Of a stretch of 64,000 bases of DNA, positions 35,294 through 44,163 are shown piece after piece; position 1 is the first letter of the stretch; every line of letters starts with the position of its first letter. The DNA is from Bremerella cremea (GTDB lineage Bacteria > Planctomycetota > Planctomycetia > Pirellulales > Pirellulaceae): the NCBI RefSeq assembly GCF_003335505.1, contig NZ_QPEX01000010.1, forward strand, positions 1,302,001 through 1,366,000, given 5' to 3'. The notes under the pieces are model-generated. The model had not been told where the DNA came from and did not search any database. It saw only the letters and a program-made list of their open reading frames with translations. The position numbers and the translations under genes were made by a program.

Positions 35294-37057
35294 ATGCCCC
35301 GCCTCTTGATGCTTCTTTCACTTTTGACATCCGTCTCCACCACGACATGCCTGGTTACTCCAACCCTAGCCGCAGACGCCTCGCGTCCCAACGTCGTGAT
35401 GATCCTGGCCGACGATCAAGGTTGGGGGGATTTGAGTATTCATGGCAATCAGAACATTGCGACACCCAACATCGATCAATTGGCGAAAGATGGGGCACGC
35501 TTCGATTGGTTTTATGTTTGCCATTTGTGCGCACCAACGCGGGCAGAAATGCTGACCGGAAGATTCTATGGTCGGACCGGTGTCCGTGGTGTTTCGACCG
35601 GGCAAGAGCGCTTGAACCTAGACGAAAAAACCATCGCCCAATATTTCAAGGAAGCGGGCTACGCTACGGGGGCTTTCGGGAAGTGGCACAACGGAATGCA
35701 ATTTCCTTATCATCCCAATGCTCGTGGCTTCGACGAGTATTACGGATTTTGTTCAGGGCATTGGGGACATTACTTCAGTCCGGAACTAGACCACAACAAC
35801 ACGCTGGTCCGGTGCGAGGGTTACATTACCGACGATTTGACCAACCACGCGATCGAATTTATCGCAGCCAATCAAGACAAGCCGTTCTTTTGCTACGTTC
35901 CCTACTGCACACCTCATTCTCCGATGCAGGTACCGGACCAGTATTACGACAAGTTTGCCAATATGGATCCATCGATGAAAAATCGTGATCCAGAAAAGGA
36001 ACAAGTCGGAATGACTCGTGCCGCTTTGGCCATGTGCGAAAATGTCGATTGGAACGTCGGCAGAATCTTGAAAACGTTGGACGATCTTGATTTGGCCAAG
36101 AACACCATCGTTATCTATTTCTCCGACAACGGCCCCAATAGTTGGCGTTGGAATGGAGACATGAAAGGACGCAAAGGATCAATCGATGAAGGAGGAACGC
36201 GGGTTCCTTGTTTCATTCGTTATCCAGGCACCATCAAACCAGAAACGCAAATCAGCGAAATTGCTGGTGCCGTCGATTTTCTCCCGACGTTGTTAGATTT
36301 TGCCGGGATCGAAACCACGTATCCCCAACCGATTGATGGGCGCAGCTTAAAACCACTGCTAACCGGCAAAGAAGTTGCCTGGCCAGATCGAGCACTGATC
36401 GCTTCCCGCAACCATCAAATTAGCGTGCGAAATCAAGCGTATCGACTCGATAACGACGGCAAGTTGTACAACATTCTCGAAGATATCGGACAACGACACG
36501 ATGTTTCTCAACAGCATCCAGACGTCGCCCAAGAGCTGAAACAAATCGCCCAACAATACCGCACCGAGATGTTGCCGAAGGACGATCATCGTCCTTTCAC
36601 AGTAGGATATTCCGCCAGTACCCCGCTTCCCGCACGCGATGGTGTCGCTCATGGTGAAATCAAACGGAGTGCTCCCGCCCCTAATTGCTCTTACTTTACC
36701 GATTGGAAAACCACAGAAGGAACGATTACGTGGGATGTCGAAGTTGGCGAGCCGGGCACGTATGAAGCGATTGTTTATTACACTTGTCCCACTGAGAATG
36801 TTGGCGTCGAAATCCAAGCCGAACTGCTTGGCCAGAAGACAGCCGCAACGATCAACCAAGCTCACGATCCCGCAGCCTACGGCCCAGAACGTGATCGCTT
36901 CCATCGGGGTGCCGAATCGCCCGTGAAAGACTTTAAACCGTTTTCGCTCGGTACACTTGAACTTCCACAAGGGCATGGCACGTTGACCCTCTCAGCCCCA
37001 AAGATTCCCGGCGGCGGAGCAATCGAAGTTCGCTATGTGTGGCTCAATCGCCAATAG
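35294..37057 (+). CDS. Secreted sulfatase with C-terminal carbohydrate-binding-like domain
   Basis: A 587-residue arylsulfatase-family enzyme with a signal peptide (cleavage near TLAADA). The alkaline-phosphatase fold motifs are present: metal-binding NVVMILADDQGWGDL, the maturation motif CAPTRAEMLTGR in which Cys becomes formylglycine, GKWHNGM, and the second metal site YFSDNGPN. Residues after about 450 form an extra beta-rich domain (GTITWDVEVGEPGTYEAIVYY ...), which is common in planctomycete sulfatases and probably binds glycan. It removes sulfate esters from marine polysaccharides. It is followed 50 bases downstream by a secreted FAD enzyme gene, likely co-transcribed. Confidence 0.92.
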   Translation: MPRLLMLLSLLTSVSTTTCLVTPTLAADASRPNVVMILADDQGWGDLSIHGNQNIATPNIDQLAKDGARFDWFYVCHLCAPTRAEMLTGRFYGRTGVRGVSTGQERLNLDEKTIAQYFKEAGYATGAFGKWHNGMQFPYHPNARGFDEYYGFCSGHWGHYFSPELDHNNTLVRCEGYITDDLTNHAIEFIAANQDKPFFCYVPYCTPHSPMQVPDQYYDKFANMDPSMKNRDPEKEQVGMTRAALAMCENVDWNVGRILKTLDDLDLAKNTIVIYFSDNGPNSWRWNGDMKGRKGSIDEGGTRVPCFIRYPGTIKPETQISEIAGAVDFLPTLLDFAGIETTYPQPIDGRSLKPLLTGKEVAWPDRALIASRNHQISVRNQAYRLDNDGKLYNILEDIGQRHDVSQQHPDVAQELKQIAQQYRTEMLPKDDHRPFTVGYSASTPLPARDGVAHGEIKRSAPAPNCSYFTDWKTTEGTITWDVEVGEPGTYEAIVYYTCPTENVGVEIQAELLGQKTAATINQAHDPAAYGPERDRFHRGAESPVKDFKPFSLGTLELPQGHGTLTLSAPKIPGGGAIEVRYVWLNRQ

Positions 37058-37107
37058 GTTCTCCCCCCTATTTCTCTCTATTATTCCGTTTGAATACTTA
37101 ACGCCTT

Positions 37108-38811
37108 ATGAAGAACCTCTCAACCACTTTTTTTCGAACCTTGCTGGCTTTGTCGCTCGCGGCAGCCGCAGTGCTGACATCCCCAAGTCCTTTATTGGCC
37201 CAAGAAACCAAGCAGTACGACTTAGTCATCTACGGCGGCACAAGTGCTGGCGTGATTGCTGCCGTGCAAGCCAAGCAAATGGGAAAAAGCGTGGCGTTGG
37301 TCAGCCCCGATCAACATCTGGGGGGGCTCTCTAGCAGCGGCCTCGGTCTGACCGACAGCGGTCGGCAAAATGCAATCGGCGGACTCTCGCAAGAGTTTTA
37401 TCACCGCGTTTATCAACACTATGCCCAAGAGGATGCTTGGAAACACCAAGCCAAGCAGCAGTTCCTGGCGCAAGCCGAAGCCCGGCGTGCCTCGAATGAA
37501 AGCAATCAGACATGGTGGATCTTTGAACCGCATGTCGCTGAGAAAGTGTTTGAATCGTTCGTCGCAGAGTACTCGCTTCCCGTTTTTCGCGGAGAATTTC
37601 TCCACCGGGAAAAGGGTGTCCAAATGGATGGACAGAAGATCAAGGCGATCACAACTCTTTCCGGCAAGACATTCGCAGGCAAGATGTTCATCGATGCAAC
37701 CTACGAAGGCGACCTTCTCGCTGCGGCAGGGGTTAGTTTTACAACTGGTCGCGAAAGCAATGCGAAGTATGGTGAAATCGGCAACGGCGTTGAAGTGGCG
37801 ATGAACAACAAGAATCATCGGTTCCGTGTTGCCGTCGATCCCTATGTGAAGCCGGGCGACCCTACGAGCGGTTTAGTTTGGGGCGTGCATAACAACGGCC
37901 CTGGCGAAGAGGGAACTGGCGACAATCGTATTCAAGCCTATTGCTACCGCATGTGCATGTCGCGTATTCCTGAGAACCGTGTGCCGTTTCCCAAACCGGA
38001 AGGCTACGACGATGCGATGTTCGAGTTGCTCTTCCGCAACTTCGAAGCGGGCGACCTGCGCGTGCCTCTGCATCCTGGTCCGGCCCCGAATGGCAAGACC
38101 GATACCAACAACAACGGTGCTTTCTCGACCGATAACATCGGCATGAACTACGACTATCCCGAAGCCAGCTACGAGCAGCGGGAAGCGATCTTGCAGCAGC
38201 ACACTCTTTACCAGCAAGGGCTCATGTGGACCCTGGCCAATCATCCTCGCGTCCCGCAATCGGTCCGCGATGCCATGGCCAAGTGGGGGCTAGCTAAAGA
38301 CGAGTTTGTGGAAAACAACCACTGGCCTTACCAAATCTATGTCCGCGAAGCCCGCCGTATGGTTTCAGATTACGTTCAAACCGAAAGCGATTGTCGCCGT
38401 CTTCGTTTGTGTGAAGATAGCGTGGGGCTTGGGTCGTATAACATGGACTCGCACAACACACAACGTTTCGTCACCGCAGAAGGAACCGTGCAAAACGAAG
38501 GGGACGTGCAAGTCGCCACCGGAGGCAGCTATGCAATTAGCTACCGCTCAATCGTTCCGAAGAAAGGGGAAGCCGAGAACCTGTTGGTGCCGGTCTGCCT
38601 TTCAAGTTCGCACATTGCTTACGGCAGCATCCGCATGGAGCCGGTGTTTATGATCTTAGGGCAAAGCGCCGCCACGGCTGCTTCGCTGGCCATCGATCAA
38701 GAGCTTGCCGTGCAGGATCTTTCCTATGCCGATTTGCAAAAGCAGCTCGTCCAGGATGGCCAGCAACTTGTCGCGAGCGGTAAGCCCCTGCCCTACCCAA
38801 ATGATGAATAA
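37108..38811 (+). CDS. Secreted FAD-dependent oxidoreductase
   Basis: A 567-residue protein with a signal peptide (MKNLSTTFFRTLLALSLAA, cleaved near PLLAQ) and an FAD/NAD(P)-binding Rossmann start YDLVIYGGTSAGVIAAVQAKQMGKSVALVSPD. The layout matches the FAD_oxidored family of unknown substrate that is expanded in planctomycetes, often beside sulfatases. CRMCMSRIPENR and GSYNMDSHNTQR are recognisable family blocks. Export of a flavoenzyme through a Sec-type signal implies assembly outside the cytoplasm; no twin-arginine motif is seen, which is slightly odd. A sugar-oxidising role is inference. Confidence 0.83.
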   Translation: MKNLSTTFFRTLLALSLAAAAVLTSPSPLLAQETKQYDLVIYGGTSAGVIAAVQAKQMGKSVALVSPDQHLGGLSSSGLGLTDSGRQNAIGGLSQEFYHRVYQHYAQEDAWKHQAKQQFLAQAEARRASNESNQTWWIFEPHVAEKVFESFVAEYSLPVFRGEFLHREKGVQMDGQKIKAITTLSGKTFAGKMFIDATYEGDLLAAAGVSFTTGRESNAKYGEIGNGVEVAMNNKNHRFRVAVDPYVKPGDPTSGLVWGVHNNGPGEEGTGDNRIQAYCYRMCMSRIPENRVPFPKPEGYDDAMFELLFRNFEAGDLRVPLHPGPAPNGKTDTNNNGAFSTDNIGMNYDYPEASYEQREAILQQHTLYQQGLMWTLANHPRVPQSVRDAMAKWGLAKDEFVENNHWPYQIYVREARRMVSDYVQTESDCRRLRLCEDSVGLGSYNMDSHNTQRFVTAEGTVQNEGDVQVATGGSYAISYRSIVPKKGEAENLLVPVCLSSSHIAYGSIRMEPVFMILGQSAATAASLAIDQELAVQDLSYADLQKQLVQDGQQLVASGKPLPYPNDE

Positions 38812-38986
38812 CGGGCGTTTGCTTAGCAATTATTGAGGTCTGCGTCAGCACCCCGACAGGGACGACCAACGCAAGCCCCGGATTCGTGTCAATGCGGCCC
38901 GTTCCCTGCTGGATTCCACGCGCAGGCATCAATAATGCTTCTTTTTCTGTTCATCTCACGAATTATCGCGGATTCCATCTTGGTTC

Positions 38987-39044
38987 CTGCTACGATGCAA
39001 AGCTCTATCGGGTCTCCCGATAAAATAGCTTTGCATCGCAGTAG
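38987..39044. repeat. Long palindromic hairpin element
   Basis: Outer arms CGATGCAAAGCT (38993-39004) and AGCTTTGCATCG (39027-39038) are perfect. With two mismatches the pairing extends to 38987 and 39044. An inner stem TATCGGG/CCCGATA (39006-39022) surrounds a TCT loop. No T-run follows. It sits between the FAD gene and the transglutaminase gene. It could be a terminator or attenuator, a protein site, or a repeat family member. Confidence 0.65.
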
Positions 39045-39101
39045 GTTTCGTTTCCTTCGAACGAGTGAGGCTGTATCCCTTTCGGCTCAAACAGGCTGCC
39101 C

Positions 39102-39911
39102 ATGCTCATTCGCGTCGGTTACGAGATTGCCTTCGAACTACCGCAACCGGCCCCCATGTTGCTAATGTTGTATTTGCATCCAACACGCGAATTAACAACA
39201 CGACAGCCCGATCAACTCCGGACAACACCCAATCTTCCGATTTCCGAGTACTACGACATGTACGGAAACCGGTGCGGCCGAGTGGTGGCGCCGCAAGGAA
39301 GAATTGAATTCCGCAATACGGCCCTGGTAGAAGACTGCGGTTTACCTGATCTCTTGGTTTCCCAAGCAACTCAGGCGGAAGTCCAAGATCTACCCCATGA
39401 AACGCTGGTCTACCTCTTGGCTAGTCGTTATTGCGAGGTTGATAGCCAATTGAAAGATGTCGCGTGGCAGCTCTTTGGGCAGACGGCTCCGGGCTGGGCC
39501 AGAGTTCAGGCCATTTGTGATTTCGTGCATAATCACATCCAATTCGATTATCTTCAGGCCAGCGCCAATCGTACAGCGCTCGATGTCTACCAAGAGAAAG
39601 TCGGTGTCTGTCGCGACTATACCCACTTGGCCATCACGTTCTGTCGCAATTGCAACATTCCGGCAAGATATTGCACCGGTTATCTGGGCGATATTGAAGT
39701 GCCACCAACCACAGCCCCGATGGACTTCAGTGCCTGGTTCGAGGTCTATCTTGGCGGGCAATGGTATACGTTTGATGCTCGCAATAACACGCCACGCGTT
39801 GGGCGAGTCCTTATGGCGCGTGGACGTGACGCAGCTGACGTGGCGTTAACCACCACCTTTGGTGTAAGCGAACTCAAGAAATTCGTCGTCTCGACAGACA
39901 AAGTCGATTAG
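39102..39911 (+). CDS. Transglutaminase-like cysteine protease family protein
   Basis: A 269-residue cytoplasmic protein of the transglutaminase-like superfamily (bacterial N-terminal type). The N-terminal beta domain (about 1-90) precedes the core with catalytic Cys in VGVCRDYTHLAITFCR and Asp in WYTFDARNN. Where many members have His in a DxHAWFE pattern, this one reads MDFSAWFEVYL, so the His position holds Ser; that might make it inactive or mark a subfamily. The ATG at 39102 is preceded by AGG. Its function in this family (protein crosslinking or peptide hydrolysis) is unknown. Confidence 0.82.
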   Translation: MLIRVGYEIAFELPQPAPMLLMLYLHPTRELTTRQPDQLRTTPNLPISEYYDMYGNRCGRVVAPQGRIEFRNTALVEDCGLPDLLVSQATQAEVQDLPHETLVYLLASRYCEVDSQLKDVAWQLFGQTAPGWARVQAICDFVHNHIQFDYLQASANRTALDVYQEKVGVCRDYTHLAITFCRNCNIPARYCTGYLGDIEVPPTTAPMDFSAWFEVYLGGQWYTFDARNNTPRVGRVLMARGRDAADVALTTTFGVSELKKFVVSTDKVD

Positions 39912-40090
39912 CTGCCCGTCAAAATTGAATTGACTTTCCCTATTCGCTATCCAGCAAAGAGGATGCGGAATCCCTTCCGTCGTCGCAGGTGGCGTTCTGA
40001 TTGCACAGCCCCTTCTCGCAATCAAGCGGAGCACTCCCAAGTTGCCATAGTGACCCTTGCTTCTACGGATCACCTCGGGTAAGATTCATT

Positions 40091-40110
40091 AATGAGAATT
40101 GCTCTCAATT
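40091..40110 (+). promoter_or_regulatory. Fur-box-like operator of the feo operon
   Basis: The sequence TGAGAATTGCTCTCA at 40093-40107 is symmetrical (TGAGA/TCTCA) and resembles the Fur 7-1-7 consensus TGATAATNATTATCA. With flanks it reads AATGAGAATTGCTCTCAATT. It lies 15 bases before the first feoA start, where Fur binding would block initiation under iron-replete conditions. Call based on symmetry and position. Confidence 0.65.
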
Positions 40111-40124
40111 AGCAGGAAACGTAT

Positions 40125-40364
40125 ATGCTCCCCGATATTCCTCTCAGCATGGTCCGCCCCGGCACAAAGGTTCGAATTTCGCAGATCATTGGCGGTTGCG
40201 ATGATGTAAAGCGAATGGCCGAACTCGGTTTGCGCGATGGCACCGAGATCGAGATGCTGCAAAGTGGGAGTCCCTGCATTCTTCGGGTGGGGCAGTCGAA
40301 GCTTTGTTTTCGGCCGTCGGACATCCTCAATATTCTGGTCAACACGGATAAGGTGGGATGTTGA
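40125..40364 (+). CDS. feoA: FeoA domain protein, first copy
   Basis: A 79-residue SH3-like FeoA (TKVRISQIIGGCDDVKRMAELGLRDGTEIEMLQSGSPCILRVG). It assists the ferrous iron transporter FeoB. Its stop overlaps the start of the second feoA by seven bases, so translation is probably coupled. AGGA precedes the start. Confidence 0.9.
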   Translation: MLPDIPLSMVRPGTKVRISQIIGGCDDVKRMAELGLRDGTEIEMLQSGSPCILRVGQSKLCFRPSDILNILVNTDKVGC

Positions 40365-40582
40365 AGTTGTCAGAGTTGGTAGTCGGCGAGCAAGGCGTGA
40401 TTGCCTCGATCGATTGTTCGAGTGTTGCCGCTACCCGGTTGATGGAAATGGGCATGACCCCTGGATGCCAGGTGAAACTGGTCGGCACAGCTCCTTTTGG
40501 TGACCCCCTAGAGATCGAGATTCGCGGTTATCGTCTCAGTTTGCGCCGTAGCGAAGCCGATCTGGTCAAGCTGGAAAGTTAA
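40358..40582 (+). CDS. feoA: FeoA domain protein, second copy
   Basis: A 74-residue FeoA-type protein (LSELVVGEQGVIASIDCSSVAATRLMEMGMTPGCQVKLVGTAPFGDPLEIEIRGYRLSLRR is its fold span). It overlaps the first copy and precedes feoB by 91 bases. Two FeoA proteins in series are common outside enterobacteria. Confidence 0.9.
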   Translation: MLKLSELVVGEQGVIASIDCSSVAATRLMEMGMTPGCQVKLVGTAPFGDPLEIEIRGYRLSLRRSEADLVKLES

Positions 40583-40673
40583 TGCCTGCTACTCTGTTTG
40601 CGATGTCGATTATCGCTATCGAATGCATCACCCGCTGATTCCTTAATCCGTATTCCCCAGTAAATCCTGCCGC

Positions 40674-42890
40674 ATGTCCGTCGACGCCCCTGCCCGCACT
40701 TTAAATGTTGCCCTGGTCGGAAATCCGAACACCGGCAAATCGACTCTCTTCCATGCGTTGTCTGGGGTGCGTCAAAAAACCGGCAACTATCCTGGCGTGA
40801 CTGTCGAGAAGAAGCACGGTAGTTTCACTTACCAGGGACAAAAGGTCACCTTAATCGACCTGCCTGGTACCTACAGTTTGGCTCCGCGTTCGCCAGATGA
40901 GATGGTAACCGTCGACGTGCTACTGGGCCGACAAGCGAACGAAGCCAAGCCTAACGCTGTGCTGGTGATTGTCGATGCGAGCAACCTGGAACGCAACCTT
41001 TACATTGTCAGTCAGGTGAAAGAGCTTGGCTTGCCGATGATTGTTGCGCTTAACATGGTCGACATCGCTCAAGAGAAGGGCATCTCTATCGACGGGGCGA
41101 AGTTACAAGAGCGTCTCGAGATTCCGGTCGTGCCAACCCAAGCGAATCGCCGCGGAGGGATGGACCGTTTACGCGAAACGATCGTCTCACTTTCTGGGCA
41201 GGAATCGATTGAACCGCAGAGCCCGTTTCCGGAAGAGTTTCGGGAGAAGGTCGCCCAACTGAACGCCAAGCTACAAGCACAAACGCCAGACGCTCCCCGT
41301 TACCTGGCCGAGCGTTTGCTGCTCGATACCAGCGGCTACCTCGAAACAGAACTACTGCACGGTGGCCATGAATTGCACAATTGGATTGTGGAAACCCGCA
41401 ATCAATTGGCCGAGATCGGGCAACCCGTTCCCGCGATTGAAGCGATCTCGCGATACCAGTGGGTGCAACAATCGCTCGATGGCATTGTCACACGCGAAAC
41501 ATCGCGCAAGGTAAGCTGGTCCGACCGTTTCGATCAAATTCTAACCGATAAAATTGCTGGGACGATCTTTTTCATCTTGGTGATGTCGTTGATGTTCATG
41601 GCCGTGTTCAGTAATTACTCGGCTGGCATCTTCATGGGCTTGATTGAAGATGGTTTCGAGCTTCTCGCCAACGGAGTCAACGCCGTTCTGCCGGATGGTG
41701 CCCTTAAATCGCTGCTGACCGACGGCGTAATCGCAGGGGTCGGAGGCGTGCTCGTCTTTTTGCCACAGATCTGCATCTTGTTCTTCTTTATCGCCATCTT
41801 GGAAGACTGCGGCTACTTGGCTCGTGCGGCCTATCTGATGGACAAGCTGTTCAGCAAAGTGGGCTTAAGCGGCAAGTCGTTCATTCCACTTTTGTCGTCG
41901 TTTGCCTGTGCAATTCCCGGGATCATGGCGGCTCGCGTCATCGAAAACCGCCGCGATCGCTTGATTACCATCCTGGTTGCACCACTGATGAGTTGCAGCG
42001 CGCGGATGCCCGTTTATGTGCTATTAACCGGGGCATTTATTCCAGATGAAGCGTTACTGGGCTTTTTCCCATTGCAAGTGCTGGTGATGCTTAGCATGTA
42101 TCTGCTGGGTATTTTGGCGGCGGTGGGCGTCGCGTTTATCTTGCGCAAGACGATTCTACCTGGCGAGACACCTCCGTTTGTCATGGAACTGCCCACCTAC
42201 AAACTTCCTTCAATCACGGGCGTGTTTTGGGTTGTTGTCGAAAAGGGATGGGCGTTTGTGAAACGGGCCGGGACGCTAATCTTTGCCATGACCGTGATCA
42301 TCTGGGCCCTTTCTTACTTTCCACGTAACGAAAGCGGCGTCGAAGCTCCGTTTGCGGATGAAATCGCTCAACTGAAACAGCAGCGTACTGGAGCTGACGA
42401 GCAGCAAGCCGAACAGATCGATAACCGCTTGGCCGAGATTCAAAACGAGATCGACGGCGAACTGCTTCGCAACAGCTTCCTCGGCATGGCCGGGCATTGG
42501 ATCGAGCCGGTTGTTAAGCCACTTGGTTGGGACTGGAAAATCGGCAGCGCAGCGATTGCTTCGTTCCCAGCCCGCGAGGTAATCATCAGCACGATGGGTG
42601 TCCTCTATAACCTGGGTGGGGAGGAAGATGAAGAGTCCGAGTCGCTGAAAGATACCATCAAAAACGCCAAGTGGCACCAATCGGAAGAAAACGTTTTCAA
42701 CATTCCCGTCGCGTTATCGATCATGGTTTTCTTCGCCTTGTGTGCCCAGTGTGCGGCTACCTTGGCGGTAATCAAGCGAGAAACCAACAGTTGGCGGTGG
42801 CCCATTTTTACGTTCTCGTACATGACCGTGTTGGCCTATCTCGGGGCATTGGTTACCTATCAGGTGTCGGCGTTCTTCCTGCTAAGCTAA
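40674..42890 (+). CDS. feoB: Ferrous iron transporter FeoB
   Basis: A 738-residue FeoB for Fe2+ uptake across the inner membrane. The N-terminal G domain (about 8-170) shows G1 GNPNTGKST, G3 LIDLPGTYSL and G4 LNMVD. A helical GDI region follows, then the membrane part from about 300 with two gate regions (AIPGIMAARVIENRRDR and the later PAREVIISTMGVLYNLG). The C-terminus ends in transmembrane helices. It sits in the feoA-feoA-feoB-Cys-rich operon under the putative Fur box. Confidence 0.96.
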   Translation: MSVDAPARTLNVALVGNPNTGKSTLFHALSGVRQKTGNYPGVTVEKKHGSFTYQGQKVTLIDLPGTYSLAPRSPDEMVTVDVLLGRQANEAKPNAVLVIVDASNLERNLYIVSQVKELGLPMIVALNMVDIAQEKGISIDGAKLQERLEIPVVPTQANRRGGMDRLRETIVSLSGQESIEPQSPFPEEFREKVAQLNAKLQAQTPDAPRYLAERLLLDTSGYLETELLHGGHELHNWIVETRNQLAEIGQPVPAIEAISRYQWVQQSLDGIVTRETSRKVSWSDRFDQILTDKIAGTIFFILVMSLMFMAVFSNYSAGIFMGLIEDGFELLANGVNAVLPDGALKSLLTDGVIAGVGGVLVFLPQICILFFFIAILEDCGYLARAAYLMDKLFSKVGLSGKSFIPLLSSFACAIPGIMAARVIENRRDRLITILVAPLMSCSARMPVYVLLTGAFIPDEALLGFFPLQVLVMLSMYLLGILAAVGVAFILRKTILPGETPPFVMELPTYKLPSITGVFWVVVEKGWAFVKRAGTLIFAMTVIIWALSYFPRNESGVEAPFADEIAQLKQQRTGADEQQAEQIDNRLAEIQNEIDGELLRNSFLGMAGHWIEPVVKPLGWDWKIGSAAIASFPAREVIISTMGVLYNLGGEEDEESESLKDTIKNAKWHQSEENVFNIPVALSIMVFFALCAQCAATLAVIKRETNSWRWPIFTFSYMTVLAYLGALVTYQVSAFFLLS

Positions 42891-42954
42891 CCACTGCAGG
42901 ACGTTGACTCCACGCGTCCAACCGTAACGATTCCCACCAAGGAGTTAACTCATT

Positions 42955-43188
42955 ATGTGGCAAAACCTGCTCGTGCTAGGACTCGTTGCAGCGGCAGTTG
43001 GTTACGTGATTTGGAACATCTATCGCGGCATCACCAAGGCAGCCGGAGGCTCGTGTGGTGGCGGCTGCGGTTCGTGCGGCTCGAAGACCGCCGGTGGAGA
43101 AAACCTTATTCAATTAACCACCACCCCTTCGCCAGACGAAACACCCGCTACCGCGAAAGATCGGTCTGAGGTAAGCTCGCAAGGATGA
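42955..43188 (+). CDS. FeoB-associated cysteine-rich membrane protein
   Basis: A 77-residue protein with one N-terminal transmembrane helix (NLLVLGLVAAAVGYVIWNIY) and a Gly/Cys cluster CGGGCGSCG directly after it, the pattern of small FeoB-associated proteins. AGGAG precedes the start. Its exact role (iron delivery or FeoB stability) is not established. Confidence 0.82.
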   Translation: MWQNLLVLGLVAAAVGYVIWNIYRGITKAAGGSCGGGCGSCGSKTAGGENLIQLTTTPSPDETPATAKDRSEVSSQG

Positions 43189-43237
43189 CGATTGATTTTG
43201 GATTGTCTTCACCTTGCCGCCTTGAAAGGACATCTCC

Positions 43238-44152
43238 ATGGCCCAGCCGATTGCCTATTGGGAAGGAAAATGGAAGCCTCATAGCGAACTGACGATCCCT
43301 CTTAACGACACGGGCTTCGTTCTAGGGACCACCATCGCCGAGCAGCTCCGCACCTTCAACGGCAAAATCTTTCGTCTAGAGCAACACCTCGACAGGTTAT
43401 GGCAAAGCTTGTCGATCGTTGATGTTCAATCCCCCGAATCGCGTGAATCGTTGACCGATGTGGTTCATCAGATAATTGAACACAACCACCCCCTGCTTCC
43501 CTCTGGAGCAGACTTAGGCGTGACGATTTTCGTCACACCTGGCCCGATGGAACAAGCCTACAAGCCACACAAAACAGGGCGTCTGGCCGTTCATACGCAA
43601 ATGGTCGCCTTCAACACATTCGCTCACTTGTACGAAGACGGACAAGCGCTTTACGTTCCTGAGACACGCCAAGTTCCCGTAGATTGCTGGCCACGCGAAC
43701 TCAAAGTGCGATCACGTGTTCACTATTATCTGGCCGACCTGGAAGCCAAAAAGCAAGACCCGGCCTCGCGGGCCGTACTGCTTGATCAAGCCGGATACGT
43801 CATGGAAGCGACCACGGCTAACATTGCGAAATACCATCCAGATACCGGCCTGGAACTCCCTCCAGCGGAATTGGTGCTGCCAGGCATTAGCATCGCCACC
43901 CTGTGCGAATTGGCAGACCAATTGGCAATACCGGTTACGCACCGGCAACTTACGCCAGAAGACTTCCGGACGGCAGATGAAATATTGTTGACGAGCACTT
44001 CTCCGTGTATTGTGCCGTGCAATCAATGGAACGGAAAACCCGTCAGCGTCGGCAAGCCAGGGCCGATTTACAAGCGGTTGATTGCGGCCTGGGAAGATAT
44101 GGTCGGGCTCGATATTCGCAAGCAAGCTATCCGCTTCGCGAATCACTCCTAG
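43238..44152 (+). CDS. Class IV aminotransferase (branched-chain/D-amino acid/ADC lyase type)
   Basis: A 304-residue PLP enzyme of fold type IV. Seen: the N-terminal LNDTGFVLGTTIAEQLRTFNGKIFRLEQHLDRL, the PLP lysine candidate in RELKVRSRVHYYLADLEA, and cofactor phosphate-binding ATTANIAKYH with PGISIATLCELA. Whether it is a branched-chain aminotransferase, a D-amino acid transaminase or aminodeoxychorismate lyase cannot be decided here. Start ATG 43238 follows AAAGGA. It ends 11 bases before a convergent gene. Confidence 0.87.
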   Translation: MAQPIAYWEGKWKPHSELTIPLNDTGFVLGTTIAEQLRTFNGKIFRLEQHLDRLWQSLSIVDVQSPESRESLTDVVHQIIEHNHPLLPSGADLGVTIFVTPGPMEQAYKPHKTGRLAVHTQMVAFNTFAHLYEDGQALYVPETRQVPVDCWPRELKVRSRVHYYLADLEAKKQDPASRAVLLDQAGYVMEATTANIAKYHPDTGLELPPAELVLPGISIATLCELADQLAIPVTHRQLTPEDFRTADEILLTSTSPCIVPCNQWNGKPVSVGKPGPIYKRLIAAWEDMVGLDIRKQAIRFANHS

Positions 44153-44163
44153 CCGATCGCGTG

